A stretch of 64,000 nucleotides of DNA from positions 19,766,708-19,830,707 of the forward strand of contig CM033391.1 of assembly GCA_019426215.1 (NCBI GenBank), given 5' to 3'. The notes below the pieces were generated by a model, which did no database searches, was not told where the DNA came from, and worked only from the letters and a program-made list of their open reading frames with translations. Origin of the DNA: Buddleja alternifolia. Its lineage: Eukaryota > Streptophyta > Magnoliopsida > Lamiales > Scrophulariaceae. Shown here one piece after another: positions 20,428-31,421 of the stretch (positions are counted from its first letter, which is position 1; each line of letters opens with the position of its first letter). The translations under genes were made by a program, and so were the position numbers.

Positions 20428-20685
20428 AAAACGTAAAAACAGCAAACCAAAACGCAAAAACAGCAACTTTTAACATAAAAACAGCAACTCAAGATGTAAA
20501 AACAGCAAACCAAAATAGCAAAAACAGCAACTAAACCATAAAAACAGCAGCTAAAGATGTAAAAACAGCAAACCAAAATAACAAAACAGCAACTAAACCA
20601 TAAAAACACAAAAACAGCAACTTAAAACACAAAAACAGCAACTTTAGACGTAAAAACAGTAAATCAAAACGTAAAAACAGCAACT
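20428..20685. repeat. AAAAACAGCAA minisatellite in Athila leader
   Basis: About 14 copies of AAAAACAGCA(A) occur at irregular spacing of about 14-25 bp, with spacers such as CTAAACCAT, ACCAAAA and CTTAAAACA. It sits in the untranslated leader between the PBS and gag. Confidence 0.85.
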
Positions 20686-20732
20686 TAGTCTTAGAATAGA
20701 TAAGTGAATTACAATATTAAATAACGCAATTG

Positions 20733-20750
20733 TCCCCGGCAACGGCGCCA
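20733..20750 (-). promoter_or_regulatory. Primer-binding site, tRNA-Asp
   Basis: The plus strand here is identical to the 3' end of plant tRNA-Asp(GUC) (CCCCGGCAACGGCGCCA). The minus strand is therefore the PBS, six bases inside the 5' LTR. tRNA-Asp priming is typical for Athila. Confidence 0.9.
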
Positions 20751-20756
20751 AAAACT

Positions 20757-22207
20757 TGACACGCGAAATCCTAGCAAGTATACTAGGTCGTGCAAAGTAA
20801 TAAAGTGGACTATTTAGCCCGGGGTGTATCGTCTCCACAGGGACAATTGGATTCAATGCTCGTAATTGCTATATTATCTAACTTTAAGCTAAATCAAATT
20901 ATAAGATGATGGTTGATTATACTATGAAAATAATCAAAGACAACTATGTGATAAACAAGATAATAAATCGAATGGAAAGAGGTGATTGGGTTATGATCCT
21001 ACTATGTTCTATTCTATGTTCATGAACTCTCAATTATCCGGATTTTTAGAACGCTCTTGTTATGGCGAAACCCCCTAATGTGTTTATTATTCAATCTCTT
21101 GAAATAACAAGCCTATACTAGTTAACAACTTCCTATATCTCTATAGTGAAGATTGAATTAACTAACATGCATTTAGGTTCAAAGGAATTTCTTGCTTACG
21201 AAGATCCTACATTCAATCGGGTCATCTTATCACAAAAAGCCACACAACGCAATCGATTCTATCTCTAGTCAATTGTTACGTTATGATGTTTGATTTTTCG
21301 ATCTCCCTTTATCTATCTCCTCTCGGTCTCAAGACAAAGCATTATATCAAACACATGGTGATCATTCATGTGAAAGCATTAAGCATAAAATCAAACATGT
21401 AACAAGAATGTAATAAATCCGGAAATTAATCATTCATTAAACACAAAACATCACAAAGTATTTACATAACCCAACCACAAAGATGCTTAGCTCATACTTA
21501 CAATAACAAATGATTCAACAATTCTATAAGACATAGTTGATAAACTAATCAAAGAGAAAGAGTTGAATTACTCCCTATTACAAGGTGTGAGTCCAAGCTT
21601 TTGATGATGAAAATGGCTCCTCAAGCTTCCTTGGGTCTTCCTATGGCTTCCCTATGTGTTTTTAGAACAAGTGTAAGTGTTTTCCAAGAGAAAAGTGTGT
21701 TATAAAGGGGGAAAACGGCGGACTTAAAATTAGGGCATCGGGGAAATCGGACCGCGGCACACATTCTAAACCGACCGCGGCTCGGATGGCAAGCAGTGCC
21801 GCGGCACAGTGCCGCGGTCTAAAAAGCAAGTCATGCCGCGGTTTGCCGAGGCCTAACAGGGTGCCGAAGGGTCAAAACAGGGCTGCGGTGTTCTGGGCGC
21901 CGAAGGCCGCGGTTCTGTGCCGCGGTCCTATCCGGATTTCTCATTTGGCATTGTACCGCGACCGCGGTCTTGCGCCGGGTTTAGTGCCGCGGTTCTGTGC
22001 CGCGGTCCAGAATGGCAGATTCATATTTTTCTTCGCTTTTCCTTCTCTTGTTCTGCCTTCTTACTCAATAATTGATCTATTTGACTTAAATCCCTACACA
22101 AATGAAATTGAAACAAATCAAAGCACTATGCAGGATATTCATTACTAAATTATGACGAAAATACCTAAATCAAAGGGGTAAAAACCTTGTAAAATGTGAA
22201 CTTATCA
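20757..22207 (-). repeat. 5' LTR of Athila-type element
   Basis: The 1451 bp repeat is the same family as 15155-16579. It retains more CCGCGG units at about 21790-22010 than the 3' LTR. Confidence 0.95.
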
Positions 22208-22212
22208 GTTAG

Positions 22213-22855
22213 TGATAACAATTTTCTTCCCACTTTCATCTTTATCTAACTTAAGCGTTTGGCTCATTGGAATTTTTGAAGATGATGCATTTTCCATACC
22301 AAATTTCTTAATCATATCTCTTGTATACTTAGCTTGGTTTATAAATATGCCATTTGGGAGTTGTTTAACTTGTAATCCTAAGAAGAAAGTTAATTCACCC
22401 ATCATGCTCATTTCATACTGATCTTGCATCATTTTCGAAAATTTCTCACACAATCACTTATTAGTAGAACCAAATATAATATCATCAACGTAAATTTGGA
22501 CTAGGAGAATATCTTCATTATGGGTAATTTTAAATAACGTTGTATCAACGTTGCTTTTTAAAAAGCCTTTACCTATAAGGAAGATAGAGAGAATGTCATA
22601 CTATGCTCTTGGTGCTTGTTTAAGGCCATAGAGTGCCTTATCCAATTCGTAAACCATACTTTTGTCATGGTTGTTGATGAATCCTGGTGGTTGCTCCACA
22701 TAAACTTCTTCTTGGAGTTTACCATTCAGGAATGCACTCTTCACGTCCATTTGGAACACTGGGAACTTGTTGAATGCGGCAAATGCTAGGAACATACGAA
22801 TCGCTACAAGACGGGCTACTGGAGCATATGTCTCATCAAAATCAATACCCTCCTC
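22213..22855 (-). pseudogene. SIRE pol, central reverse transcriptase
   Basis: It covers RT palm and fingers: [20 protein letters not shown], the [11 protein letters not shown] block, the YVDDI catalytic box (near 22482-22496) and the MMGELTFFLGLQVKQ motif. Stops occur after the QGYS region (about 22856), after QAPRA (TAG at a normal Trp position) and after the FGSTNK motif (TGA near 22453). The downstream end is at the Athila insertion, where the frame continues at 15149. Confidence 0.9.
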
Positions 22856-24766
22856 TTAAGAATAACCCTGAGCGACTAATCTGACTTTGTTTCTTATAAC
22901 AATGCCATCTTCATCCATCTTGTTCCTAAAAACCCATCTAATCCTAATAACTCCTTGGTGAGTGGGTCTTGGTACTAGCGTCCAAACCTTGCTTCTCTCA
23001 AATTGATTAAGCTCTTCTTGCATTGCTTCTACCCAACTTGAATCACTGAGCGCTTCATCCACTTTCTTTGGTTTCATTTGAGATAAAAAGCTTGCGAACA
23101 TGGCCTCATTAATTGTTGTGGACCTAGTTCTAACAGGTGCTCCAATATCTCCAATTACTAACTCTGGTGGATGGTCTCTAAGCCATTTACGGTCTGGTTG
23201 GAATGGGTTGAGAGACTCTTGATTAGTCCCTGGCGCAGTCGCTGCATCATTCACAGTTCCAATTTGCTCTTGATGATCATTCTCTTCATGATCATTAGTG
23301 ATTCTGACAATATCCTCATTAGTAACCTCACGAGTAACCTTAGGAATTGGCACAAAGATCTCATCATCCACGTCATCATTACTATCATCACCAAGATTGA
23401 TTTGTGACGCTTGTTGGACAAGATTTTCAATTCCTACATCATCAGCATTAACCGTACTCGTTTCTTGGTTAGCATCATCAAACACAACATAAATGGATTC
23501 TTCAACCTTCGATTTGATTTTATTTAGGATGTGAAAACTCTTTCCGTTCTTGGCATAGCCTAGAAAGATTTTCTCATCCGCTTTAGGATCAAATGTCTTT
23601 AGGCTGTGGGATCCATTGTTATGAATGAAATATTTTGAACCAAATACATGAAAATATGAAACGTTGGGCTTACGTCCCTTCCACAACTCATATGGAGTCT
23701 TCTCATGTTGCTTGTTGATCATACACCGGTTTTGAGTGTAGCAAGCGGTATTGATAGCTTCGGCCCAAAACCTTTGAGGCAGCTTAGACTCTGCAAGCAT
23801 CGTCCTAGTAGCTTCTTTAAGCGTTATGTTCCGTCGCTTGGCTACTCCATTCTGTTGAGGTGTCCTAGGAGCATAATACCCATGAAGTATTCCAAAATTT
23901 GTATAAAACTTGTCAACAAATTGGTTAGTAAATTCAGTTCCTCTATCGCTTCTAATTCTCGTCACCCTTAAATCTTTTGAAGTTTGTAATTGACGGATTA
24001 GCGCTGTGAGCTTGACACTAGTTTCATCTTTGGTCGCTAGGAATGCTACCCATGTATAGCGAGAGAAATCATCAGCTATTACTAGCGAGTACTTTTTACC
24101 ACTAACACTCATGATTTGAATGGGGCCAAACAAATCTAGATGCAATAGTTCAAGAACTCTAGAAGTAGATAGGCATGGTTTCTTCTTAAAAGATGATTTA
24201 ACTTGTTTACCCATTTGGCATGCATCACATAAGCGATTCTTTTGAAAGGAACCCTTAGGTAATCCCTCTACTAGATTTAGTGATATTAACTTAGAGATTG
24301 CCTTAAAGTTGAGGTGATTCATTTTTCTATGCCATAACCAACCCAATTCATTTTGACTTTTAGCAACAAAGCATGTGGGGTTATTATCAATTGTAGAATC
24401 CCAATCTACTAAATACACATTGTTTGTTCTTTTTTCTCTTAATTTAGTAGACTTAGTCTTAGCTTCGTTAACATTGCAGTAGTCACTTGAAAATTTTACT
24501 TCAAAGCCTTTATTACAAAATTGACTAATACTCAATAAATTATGCTTAAGAACCTCAACATAATATACATCACTAATCATGATGTTCCCCCTATGCATGA
24601 TACCTATACCTTTAGTTTTACCTTTGGAGTTGTCACCGAATATAACTTGAGGACCGTTGGTAGCGTGATAGTCAACCAAAAGGTCTTTGGAACCCGTCAT
24701 GTGTCTTGACGATCCACTATCAATGTACCAAACTGAGATATCGGTGTTGGCTCTAGGTACCTGCAT
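22856..24766 (-). pseudogene. SIRE pol: protease, integrase and start of RT
   Basis: This 636-codon open block has an aspartic protease (WYIDSGSSRHMTG, near residue 13), a GAG-pre-integrase/HHCC region (LWHRKMNHLNF to CDACQMGK) and an integrase core. The core's first two acidic residues lie in HLDLFGP and IRSDRGTEF. The third position, normally Glu in NGVxER, reads NGVAKRRN here. A variable acidic linker follows, then the RT N-terminus (WVEAMQEELNQFERSKVWTL). The Glu-to-Lys change should abolish integrase catalysis. It ends in a stop at the start of the RT core. Confidence 0.9.
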
Positions 24767-24779
24767 TCAAAGGACAGTT

Positions 24780-25859
24780 CTAATTCTTCTTAGGTACCCA
24801 TGTTGTCTTGGGTCCTTCAACGTTAGTAACTTTGGTTTGAATTAAAACTTTAGGAACCCATATTTGTCTAGTCTTCATTGTAGGAATACTGGCCTTCTTG
24901 GGTTTCACATTGTGTTGTGTGTGTTTTTTAGGTGTATCATAATATCCTTGATTATAATAGTAATCATAATCATAGTCATAATCATAATCATCATAGTATT
25001 GATAATATGATCTTGGCTGTCTTGGATATTGACGCTGGTATTTCCTTGGCGCTGGCTTGGGTTGCACTTTTGGTGCTTGACGTTTAGTGCTTGATTCACA
25101 GTGGTCAGGTTTATCCTTAGCCTTTTGAGCATTTGGACGAACTCGTCTTTGTGGATCATTTGCTTTCGCCTTCCCCTTGCCTGAGTTAGCTTTGGCTTTC
25201 TCATTTGGGCTCGTACCATTGTCACTTGGTTCATTCAGCATTTGACTTTGTGAACCTTTCTCAACAAAGAAAACACCTTTTCCTTTGTTGTTTGTCTTAA
25301 CATTAGATTTATTTGGTTGTTTACCGAATTTATTGCATCCTAAACCGGTCTTTTCACCAAACCTTCTTGTTACCTCAGTCACACTATCCAACTTTCTGGA
25401 AGCTTTTGATAATGATGAGACTAGCTGCTCTGATTTGGCAAGTCTAGCGATCGGATCAGCTTCTCTCTTGACTATTATATCAAGATCGCTTTTCAATTGA
25501 GTGATCTCACTCTCAAGTGATTGGTTCTTCTCAATGCGTTGTTGCTGAACTTGCAACTTTGCTTTGAGCGTTACTTTATCACTTGTGAGTGATGAGATAA
25601 TAGCGAAGTGATTTTGATATATTTTGGCGGCATCTTGACAATCTTTATAATATTCATTTACTTTGTCAAGTAATTCATCATAGGAAAGAGGATGAGATAA
25701 TTCAGTGGTTACCTTAGGTAGCGAATCGTCAGATGCTTCATCATCTCTTGCCATGAGACAAATCAATGTTGAGTCGCTTGTTGGCTCATCATCACTACTT
25801 TCATCTAATGATTCCAAATCCTCTTCAAATGCGGAGAATGGTTCAGATTCCGCTAGCAA
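24780..25859 (-). pseudogene. SIRE gag-pol linker: coiled coil and basic region
   Basis: A 359-codon open block with no usable ATG at its start; it is frame-shifted relative to the zinc-knuckle frame. Residues 1-60 are acidic (Asp/Glu/Ser). About 80-175 form a coiled coil with leucine heptads. About 175-290 are Lys/Pro/Asn-rich and basic, followed by a Tyr/Asp low-complexity repeat (YDYDYDYDYYY) at about 300. SIRE polyproteins carry a similar extension between the knuckle and protease. It ends in a stop just before the protease. Confidence 0.75.
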
Positions 25860-26404
25860 ACCTTGTTGGTGAAGGTTGCTCCTGAATTGGTTCTATCAGC
25901 ATAGTTTTGCCTTGTGGGCTTTGACACATTTGGATAATGGCAATTTACCTGGTAGTGCCCTGGTTTTCTGCAATTATAACACTAATTAGTTTTCATTTTC
26001 TGTTCAGTGGTTAATCGCTTTGAAACAACTGGCGCTGAGAGATTCTGAGTAGGAGTTGTAAGTGCTTGGTAAGGAACTGGCGCTACTGGTTGAGGTGCAG
26101 AATATGCTGGCGCTTGATACTGAGGCGCTGGTGCAGGGGGAGGAGTTTGAAATGAAGTTTGTCCAATAGGATTTCTCTTTTCATATCTTAGAAATTTCTT
26201 GAATTTCTTGACCAATAAAGCTATTTCCTTTTCTTCATTGGATTCCGTTGATTTCACCTCACTGATCGCTTTACCCTTGCTTTTGGTGGTAGCGATTAAT
26301 GCTCCTGATTCAGTCGCTGAAGTCGATGTGTCGCTGACTTCACCTAATTCGAACTCAAATGCCTTTAATTTTGAAAACACATGTTCTGGAGTAAGAGTCT
26401 CCAA
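25860..26404 (-). pseudogene. SIRE gag C-terminus with zinc knuckle
   Basis: Continues gag after a stop at about 26405. It comprises a Ser/Lys-rich segment (LVKKFKKFLRYEK), a Pro/Ala/Tyr/Gln-rich stretch, a TAG near 25982, then a CX2CX4HX4C knuckle CYNCRKPGHYQVNC. The frame shifts right after it. The knuckle binds genomic RNA in the particle. Confidence 0.85.
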
Positions 26405-26407
26405 GGT

Positions 26408-26995
26408 CTATGATTCTCTCATAGCAATAGTCTTAATCAAATACTTGCTTGGAAGACTTCTAAAAATCTTATTGACCATTTCCTTATTGGTCAACTCTTT
26501 GTCTAATGACGCTAACTCTGTAATGAGAAAAGTAAACCTTGCGTCCAATTGTTCTAGCGTCTCATTGGTTTGCATCTTAAAATGCTCAAATCTTTGCATG
26601 GCTATGGAGAACTTGTTCTCCTTCATTTGTGCTGAACCTTCACATACTATAGCCAACTTATCCCATATTTCTTTTGATGTTTTACACTGTTTGATTTTGT
26701 TGAACAATGCATCATTATCTCCTAATACTGAGTAAAGTGCACTTCGTTCAACATTATCCAGATTCGCTCTTTTTCTATCATCTGGTGTCCATTCTAACTT
26801 GGATTTTTCAACATAACCATCTGGAGTTGCTTCATCAGCTCCAGGCGCTCGAGTTATCACTTTCATGATCTTAATGGGGTCATCTGAAATTACATCACAC
26901 ATTTCATTATCGCAAGAATATAAATACGCGAATGCTCTAAGTTTCCAAGAATCATAGTTTGACTCTACCAACTTAGGCATTTTGTTAAAAGCCAT
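26408..26995 (-). pseudogene. gag: SIRE gag N-terminal capsid region (UBN2 family)
   Basis: The likely start is ATG at 26995 (MAFNKMPKLVESNYDSWKLR), not the upstream in-frame ATG at 27055. The YDSW motif is the usual Copia Gag N-terminus. UBN2-type motifs follow, such as SKEIWDKLAIVCEG, FKMQTNETLEQLDARFT and FRSLPSKY. It ends at a stop after about 195 codons, so Gag is split from its zinc knuckle. Confidence 0.85.
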
Positions 26996-27094
26996 AATGA
27001 GATGTTTAAGAGAAAATTTTAAAGCGACTAAGTTTAGAAAAATGGATCTAAACAAGCAGTTATGCTCAGAAACGCTTAGGTTTCTACTTCAACC

Positions 27095-27106
27095 GCTCTG
27101 ATACCA
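27095..27106 (-). promoter_or_regulatory. Primer-binding site, initiator Met tRNA
   Basis: The minus strand reads TGGTATCAGAGC, the canonical iMet PBS, two bases inside the 5' LTR. Confidence 0.95.
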
Positions 27107-27108
27107 CT

Positions 27109-28622
27109 TGGTGGTCCCAAGTGGCATACGAAAGGGTTTAGAATGGGGGGTTGAATAGACCCTGAAATCTTTTTCGACTTCAAAATTTTCGTATCACTTT
27201 TAAAGATTAGAACGCTTAGGAAGCTGAGCGCTTGGGTTAGGCGCCTCAGTAAAGATAACTTAGACTTAGTGATTTTAGCAATTTACTAAAGAAGGGTAAC
27301 GCTTAGATCACTTAATCAGGGTTAGGACAGCGAAAATAATTTGAAAGCTTTAGCGTTCGTTTTAATTAAATAGTCGCTTGGCATATTAGCTTTTCTTTTT
27401 CAGAATAAATAATATAATATAAAACAAGACAATAATGAAAGTAAATGACACAAGAAATTGTACGGTTCACTGGGTGATGTAATCCCATCTACGTCATTCT
27501 TCTCCTTTTTCACTTGGAGGAAATTTACTAAGTTGATTATCAAAGAATCACACAAAATCTTCTACAAGGTAGTAAATAGGTGAAAATGATCTCGGACTCC
27601 TTGATCACACAGATTTCAGCACCAATGAAGATTTTTTTCTACAAGCTTCTCTCACTCAGAAATATTGTCTGTAAGAGGTTTTCAACTACTTTCTCACTCA
27701 GATGAAAGGTTGAGGGTTTTATCACAAGGGTTTGTTTGTTTTTGGAAAGATCAAACAACATGGAATATCTCAATAAGAATTTAGGTTTCTTCTTTGGAAG
27801 ATGTTTGAGATATTTGTGACTTTATGGAATGTATGTAAAAAGCTTGAAAGATTTTTGGCGATGGAGTTTCTAAGCTTTTTCTTTGAAAGAGAATTTCAGC
27901 AAAGTTTTCTTGTGCATGTATGTATGTGTATATGTATTTGTGTATGTTTTAGTGTTTGCTGGAATGAGGTATTTATAGGCTATTCTTGGAAATTGTCCGT
28001 TGGATATGTGTAGGAGGGTACCTTTCACGCGGCCCGTGATTCTACCTTTTCTCTGACATTCCTGAAATCCTGCTGGTTCCGATTGGACGGGAGCAGCTAT
28101 AAACTCTGAAATCCCAACAGTCTAGTCAAAAGGTGGCTTGTCCACAAGTCATAATAGTTTATCACATTTAATGCTCTTATCAGGCATTTAATGCATTTGA
28201 ATTTATTTCCTGTTGGAAATAAATGTCCGTTGAATGATTGCATTTAAGTCCTTCATGACTTGAGAATTTATTTCAGGTGAATCTGATATGGATCGCTTAA
28301 GTGCTTTGAGCGCTTGATCATAAATCCTGAAATAGTCTGTTAGCGTTTGACAGTTGCTAAGAACAAATCTTCATCTTTATTTGACTTCAGACGCTGATCT
28401 TCAATTTCTTCTCTAATAGACTCACCCAGAATTCTATTAGCGATTTGGTATCTAATACTTAGTCTAAAATCTACAAAGATAAAACTTACATGCCTAACAG
28501 AATTACATACTTTCAAGCGCTTATACATTTATCTATGAAAATAGAAACTTTCATTATATTTGAGGTCTAACATAAAATCCTATCTTGTCATCATCAAAAC
28601 ATCTAATATGAAATTCCTAACG
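27109..28622 (-). repeat. 5' LTR of SIRE element
   Basis: Full-length partner of 7611-9123. The outer end reads CCTAACG instead of CCTAACA, a terminal mutation. Confidence 0.95.
28340..28528 (-). CDS. Small LTR-encoded ORF, 62 aa (5' LTR copy)
   Basis: Counterpart of the ORF at 8841-9029, same length. Changes cluster in the first 20 residues, and one V/I change lies in the charged C-terminus. No known domain. Confidence 0.3.
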   Translation of the reverse strand: MYKRLKVCNSVRHVSFIFVDFRLSIRYQIANRILGESIREEIEDQRLKSNKDEDLFLATVKR

Positions 28623-28627
<5 letters not shown>

Positions 28628-28663
<36 letters not shown>

Positions 28664-29089
28664 CTATGATTTATGTATGAGTATGACATAGTTAGTTGAT
28701 CACTAACTAATCATTTAGCTAAATTACTAATCAAGCATATTAACAAATAAGAATGTACTTCAGCAACTGATTTAGTCGAAAATTAGAATACCAACTAATT
28801 CCAAGAAATTCACGTTTAGCTAAGCAACTGGATGAGTTCAAATGCTGATAATATCATTAGCTAATGTGACTTACAACTAATCAATTAATTAGACCATAAT
28901 ACAAAACTCTCGCTCATTGATATAATTAACTTATGTAAATACTTAATAAAGAAAAAGCAGTTAATGAAATACAACCTAAACAATAACAGTGAGAAGGGGG
29001 AAAAAATGATACATATATATATATATATATATGGTAAAATACATTTATATATGTTCGCAATATATTTATATATATATATATATATTATA
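28628..29089. other. Non-coding, TA microsatellites
   Basis: TA runs at about 28629-28662 and 29012-29090 with AT-rich sequence between. No gene is seen. Confidence 0.6.
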
Positions 29090-29388
29090 TTTGTAGATCT
29101 TACATAGAATTTGCAAATAATAGAAAGCAGTAAAGAGAGGAACAAGAAAGAGAGAGAGTGGAACAAAGCTAGAGAGAGAGATTTAGAGAGAAAGAGACTA
29201 CAGATGTTTGAGAAAGAAAGCAAACAATTCTGCCGTACATAGGAGAGGGACGGTAAAAGTTGAATTTGGTCGATAAATATTTTGGGCAAAAAATGATCAC
29301 TTTTTTCTGACCAAATATAATGATAGCCAAACATAATTTGGTCCAAATTTTGGGCCCAAACAGGCCCAAAATGTAAAACATAGCCTAA
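29090..29388. mobile_element. Partial Tourist-like MITE relative
   Basis: The right part resembles the MITE at 2624-3020, with an AGAGAG-rich centre and then CCAAACATAATTTGGT. It ends GGCTATGTTTTACATTTTGG read inward, followed by TAA. The left terminus is not identified, so it is probably truncated and the start is approximate. Confidence 0.4.
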
Positions 29389-29621
29389 ATTATTGACCTT
29401 TTATGTTGTAGTAATTTTTTTGGGGTAATTTTTTATTTTTGAGAATTTTCAAATTACAGTAGTAATTCTCTTTCGAGGGAACCATTCTATGTTATTATGA
29501 AATTTCACTTACTCCCAAATATTAATTTGAGTGGAGAAGAGGATACTTACAATCTTTAATTCGTGGCAATTTATGATGCGACATTCAAATTGAGGCGAAT
29601 AGAGTATAGTACTACTACTAC

Positions 29622-29908
29622 TAGGCCTGGCATTGAGCAGGTCTTATCCAAACCCAAACCCAAAACTTTGGGTCTAGGCCCAAACCCAGACCCAAAGTTT
29701 TGAGTCTAAACCAAGACCCAAAGTTTTGGGTCTAGACCCAGACCCAAAACTTTGGGTCTATTAGACCCAAATACCCAATTTACTCACAACTTGTTGAATT
29801 GCATCTCAATCTAATGTCAATTGCAAAAAGTTTGGATTTTATATATATATATATATATACATACATATATATGTGTGTGTGTATGTTACTGTGCATGTGT
29901 GTGTGGGT

Positions 29909-29943
<35 letters not shown>

Positions 29944-29974
29944 ATTGTTGTGTGTGTGTTTTGTGTGTGTGTGT

Positions 29975-30006
<32 letters not shown>

Positions 30007-30342
30007 GGGGAAGACGATTGCTGATCCCCACCCCCCCTTTTTTTCTTTTTCTTTTATCTTTTATCTTTTTTTTTATTTAATTTACAAAATAATATATTAA
30101 ATATTATATTATATTATATATATATAAATTTCTATATATAAATATTATATTATATGTATATGGATTAAATATCAATTGCATTAAATATGGGTTGGGCTCG
30201 GGCCTTAGGTTTAGATTTTAGTTTTGGGTCTGAGTTGGGTCTGGGTTGGGTCTAGCTTAATGTTTGGATCTGGGTCTGGGTCTAGACCCAAACTTATTTT
30301 TTGGGTCTGGGTCTGGGTCTGGCCTACCCATTGACATGCCTA
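29622..30342. mobile_element. Foldback hAT-like element
   Basis: The 721 bp element has inverted ends TAGGCCTGGCATTGAG and TAGGCATGTCAATGGG (right end read inward). Arrays of GGGTCTGGGTCTG and their complement lie inside both ends and can fold back. Flanks ACTACTAC (29614-29621) and ACTACTAA (30343-30350) fit an 8-bp hAT-type duplication with one change. The centre is TA and TG microsatellite plus a G run. No coding capacity. Confidence 0.65.
29975..30005 (+). repeat. Homopolymer run of about 31 G
   Basis: An uninterrupted G tract follows a (TG)n microsatellite inside the foldback element. Confidence 0.9.
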
Positions 30343-30488
30343 ACTACTAATACTGTATTTCTTAATACCTTCATCTGAGAACAAGCTCTTCAAATGTTGT
30401 TTGACATATTACATTAATATACTAAATAATACTGTTGGATATTGAGTCACCATCGACTCAATTGACATCCGCATTTAAGTTGGATTTA

Positions 30489-30984
30489 GAGGATGTTTAC
30501 CTAAAGTTATAAGTTCCTCTAAATATCTTATAAAACATTTTAGAGCTTATAAGCTCTATAAATTTGTTTGATAATTTTTTTGAAAAAACAACTTATAAGA
30601 CCAAAAATAAGATGTTTGGGTCTTATAAACTGTTTTTAATAGGTTATTTGGCTAAGCTTATAAGTTTCTCTAAATATCTTATAAAATGTTTTAGAGTTTA
30701 TAAGCTCTATAAATTTGTTTGGTAATTTTTTTTTATGAACAGCTTATAAGACCAAAATATAATATGTTTGGGTCTTATAAGTTGTTTTTAAAAAAGTAAC
30801 TCTACCCCACCTTTTTTTAAACATCTTATAAGATGTAGGAACTTATAAGATGTTTTAGATAAACTTAGCCAAACACCCTCTTAAAAAAAGTAACCTAACC
30901 CCACCTATTTTTAAACAACTTATAAGATGTTATAAGATGTAGGAGTTTATAAGATGTTTTGGATAAGTTTAGCCAAACACCCTC
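30489..30984. mobile_element. Tourist-like MITE, apparently self-nested
   Basis: Outer ends GAGGATGTTTACCTAAAGTT and GAGGGTGTTTGGCTAAACTT (right, read inward) are flanked by TTA at 30486-30488 and 30985-30987. A second set of similar ends lies inside (start about 30642, end about 30880). The left-half and right-half sequences are therefore each present twice. A copy inserted into a copy explains this best. No coding capacity. Confidence 0.65.
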
Positions 30985-30987
30985 TTA

Positions 30988-31421
30988 ATGTCATGTTTGA
31001 TAGTATTAGAATCATGAATGGATGAGACTCTTCCTTACATAGGAATTTGGATATCTATATCAGATCCCTCTTCTCATGGGATGTCACAATTAACACATAT
31101 CACGTACTCTCCCATAAAACATCTCTCTCCGTTCTCTCTCCTAAAAAACGCTCTCTCTTCGTCTCTCTCGAGTATCACCAAAAAACTTTAAGGGTTTAAG
31201 TTGTGTAAAAACAGTGAATTGCTCTTGTAGTTGATCTACCACGGCTAGAAAGGTGATAGCTAGATTCACACGAAGTAAGAAGCTTGAAGATGGTACAACA
31301 TTCAATAAAAATAGGAAGCTTGTAGGCGAGCTCGGTATGGGATGTGTGGAACGATGACTCCACTGCATTTATTGATAAACCGATCCATCTATATTGTCTA
31401 GGTGATACTTATTCCCTAAAG
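30988..31421 (+). repeat. Probable 5' LTR remnant on plus strand
   Basis: It ends at a canonical iMet PBS (31422-31433). The body has CT-rich leader-like sequence (CTCTCTC at 31120-31170), as in Copia LTRs. The outer end and any partner LTR are not identified. No gene is seen. Confidence 0.4.

Larger units (their letters stand above)
15155..22207 (-). mobile_element. Athila-type Gypsy element lacking pol (gag-only derivative)
   Basis: The 7053 bp insertion is in the SIRE reverse transcriptase, with a perfect 5-bp duplication GTTAG (15150-15154 and 22208-22212). LTRs are 15155-16579 and 20757-22207. The primer-binding site matches plant tRNA-Asp (20733-20750), and the PPT is at 16580-16594. 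Both place it on the minus strand. The gag is Athila-like and apparently intact. A downstream ORF of the Athila 3' region is present. Protease, RT, RNase H and integrase are entirely absent between them. It must have moved using another element's enzymes. LTR similarity is visibly high, so it is younger than its SIRE host. Confidence 0.9.
7611..28622 (-). mobile_element. SIRE/Maximus-type Copia retrotransposon, nested-interrupted
   Basis: The element is about 13.95 kb after removing the 7.05 kb Athila insertion and its duplicated 5 bp. The LTRs are 1513 bp (7611-9123) and 1514 bp (27109-28622). The iMet primer-binding site is at 27095-27106 and the polypurine tract at 9124-9137, so it is minus-sense. 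Module order in transcription direction is UBN2-type gag, zinc knuckle, coiled-coil/basic linker, protease, integrase, RT, RNase H, a spacer, then a long extra reading frame. That extra frame and the LTR size are characteristic of SIRE. Flanks are TATAT (7606-7610) and TTTAT (28623-28627), a likely duplication with one change. Multiple stops and frameshifts make it defective. Confidence 0.9.

Noticed and set aside
20733..20750. tRNA-Asp gene 3' end
   Set aside because: The sequence matches only the last 18 bases of tRNA-Asp and lies beside an LTR. No cloverleaf arms precede it. It is a primer-binding site.
21786..22148. 120-aa Arg/Ala-rich ORF
   Set aside because: It is generated by the CCGCGG repeat block of the Athila LTR.
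29780..30100. Several ORFs with poly-Cys/Val/Gly or poly-Pro/His/Thr
   Set aside because: They are translations of the TG and poly-G microsatellites in both strands, not genes.
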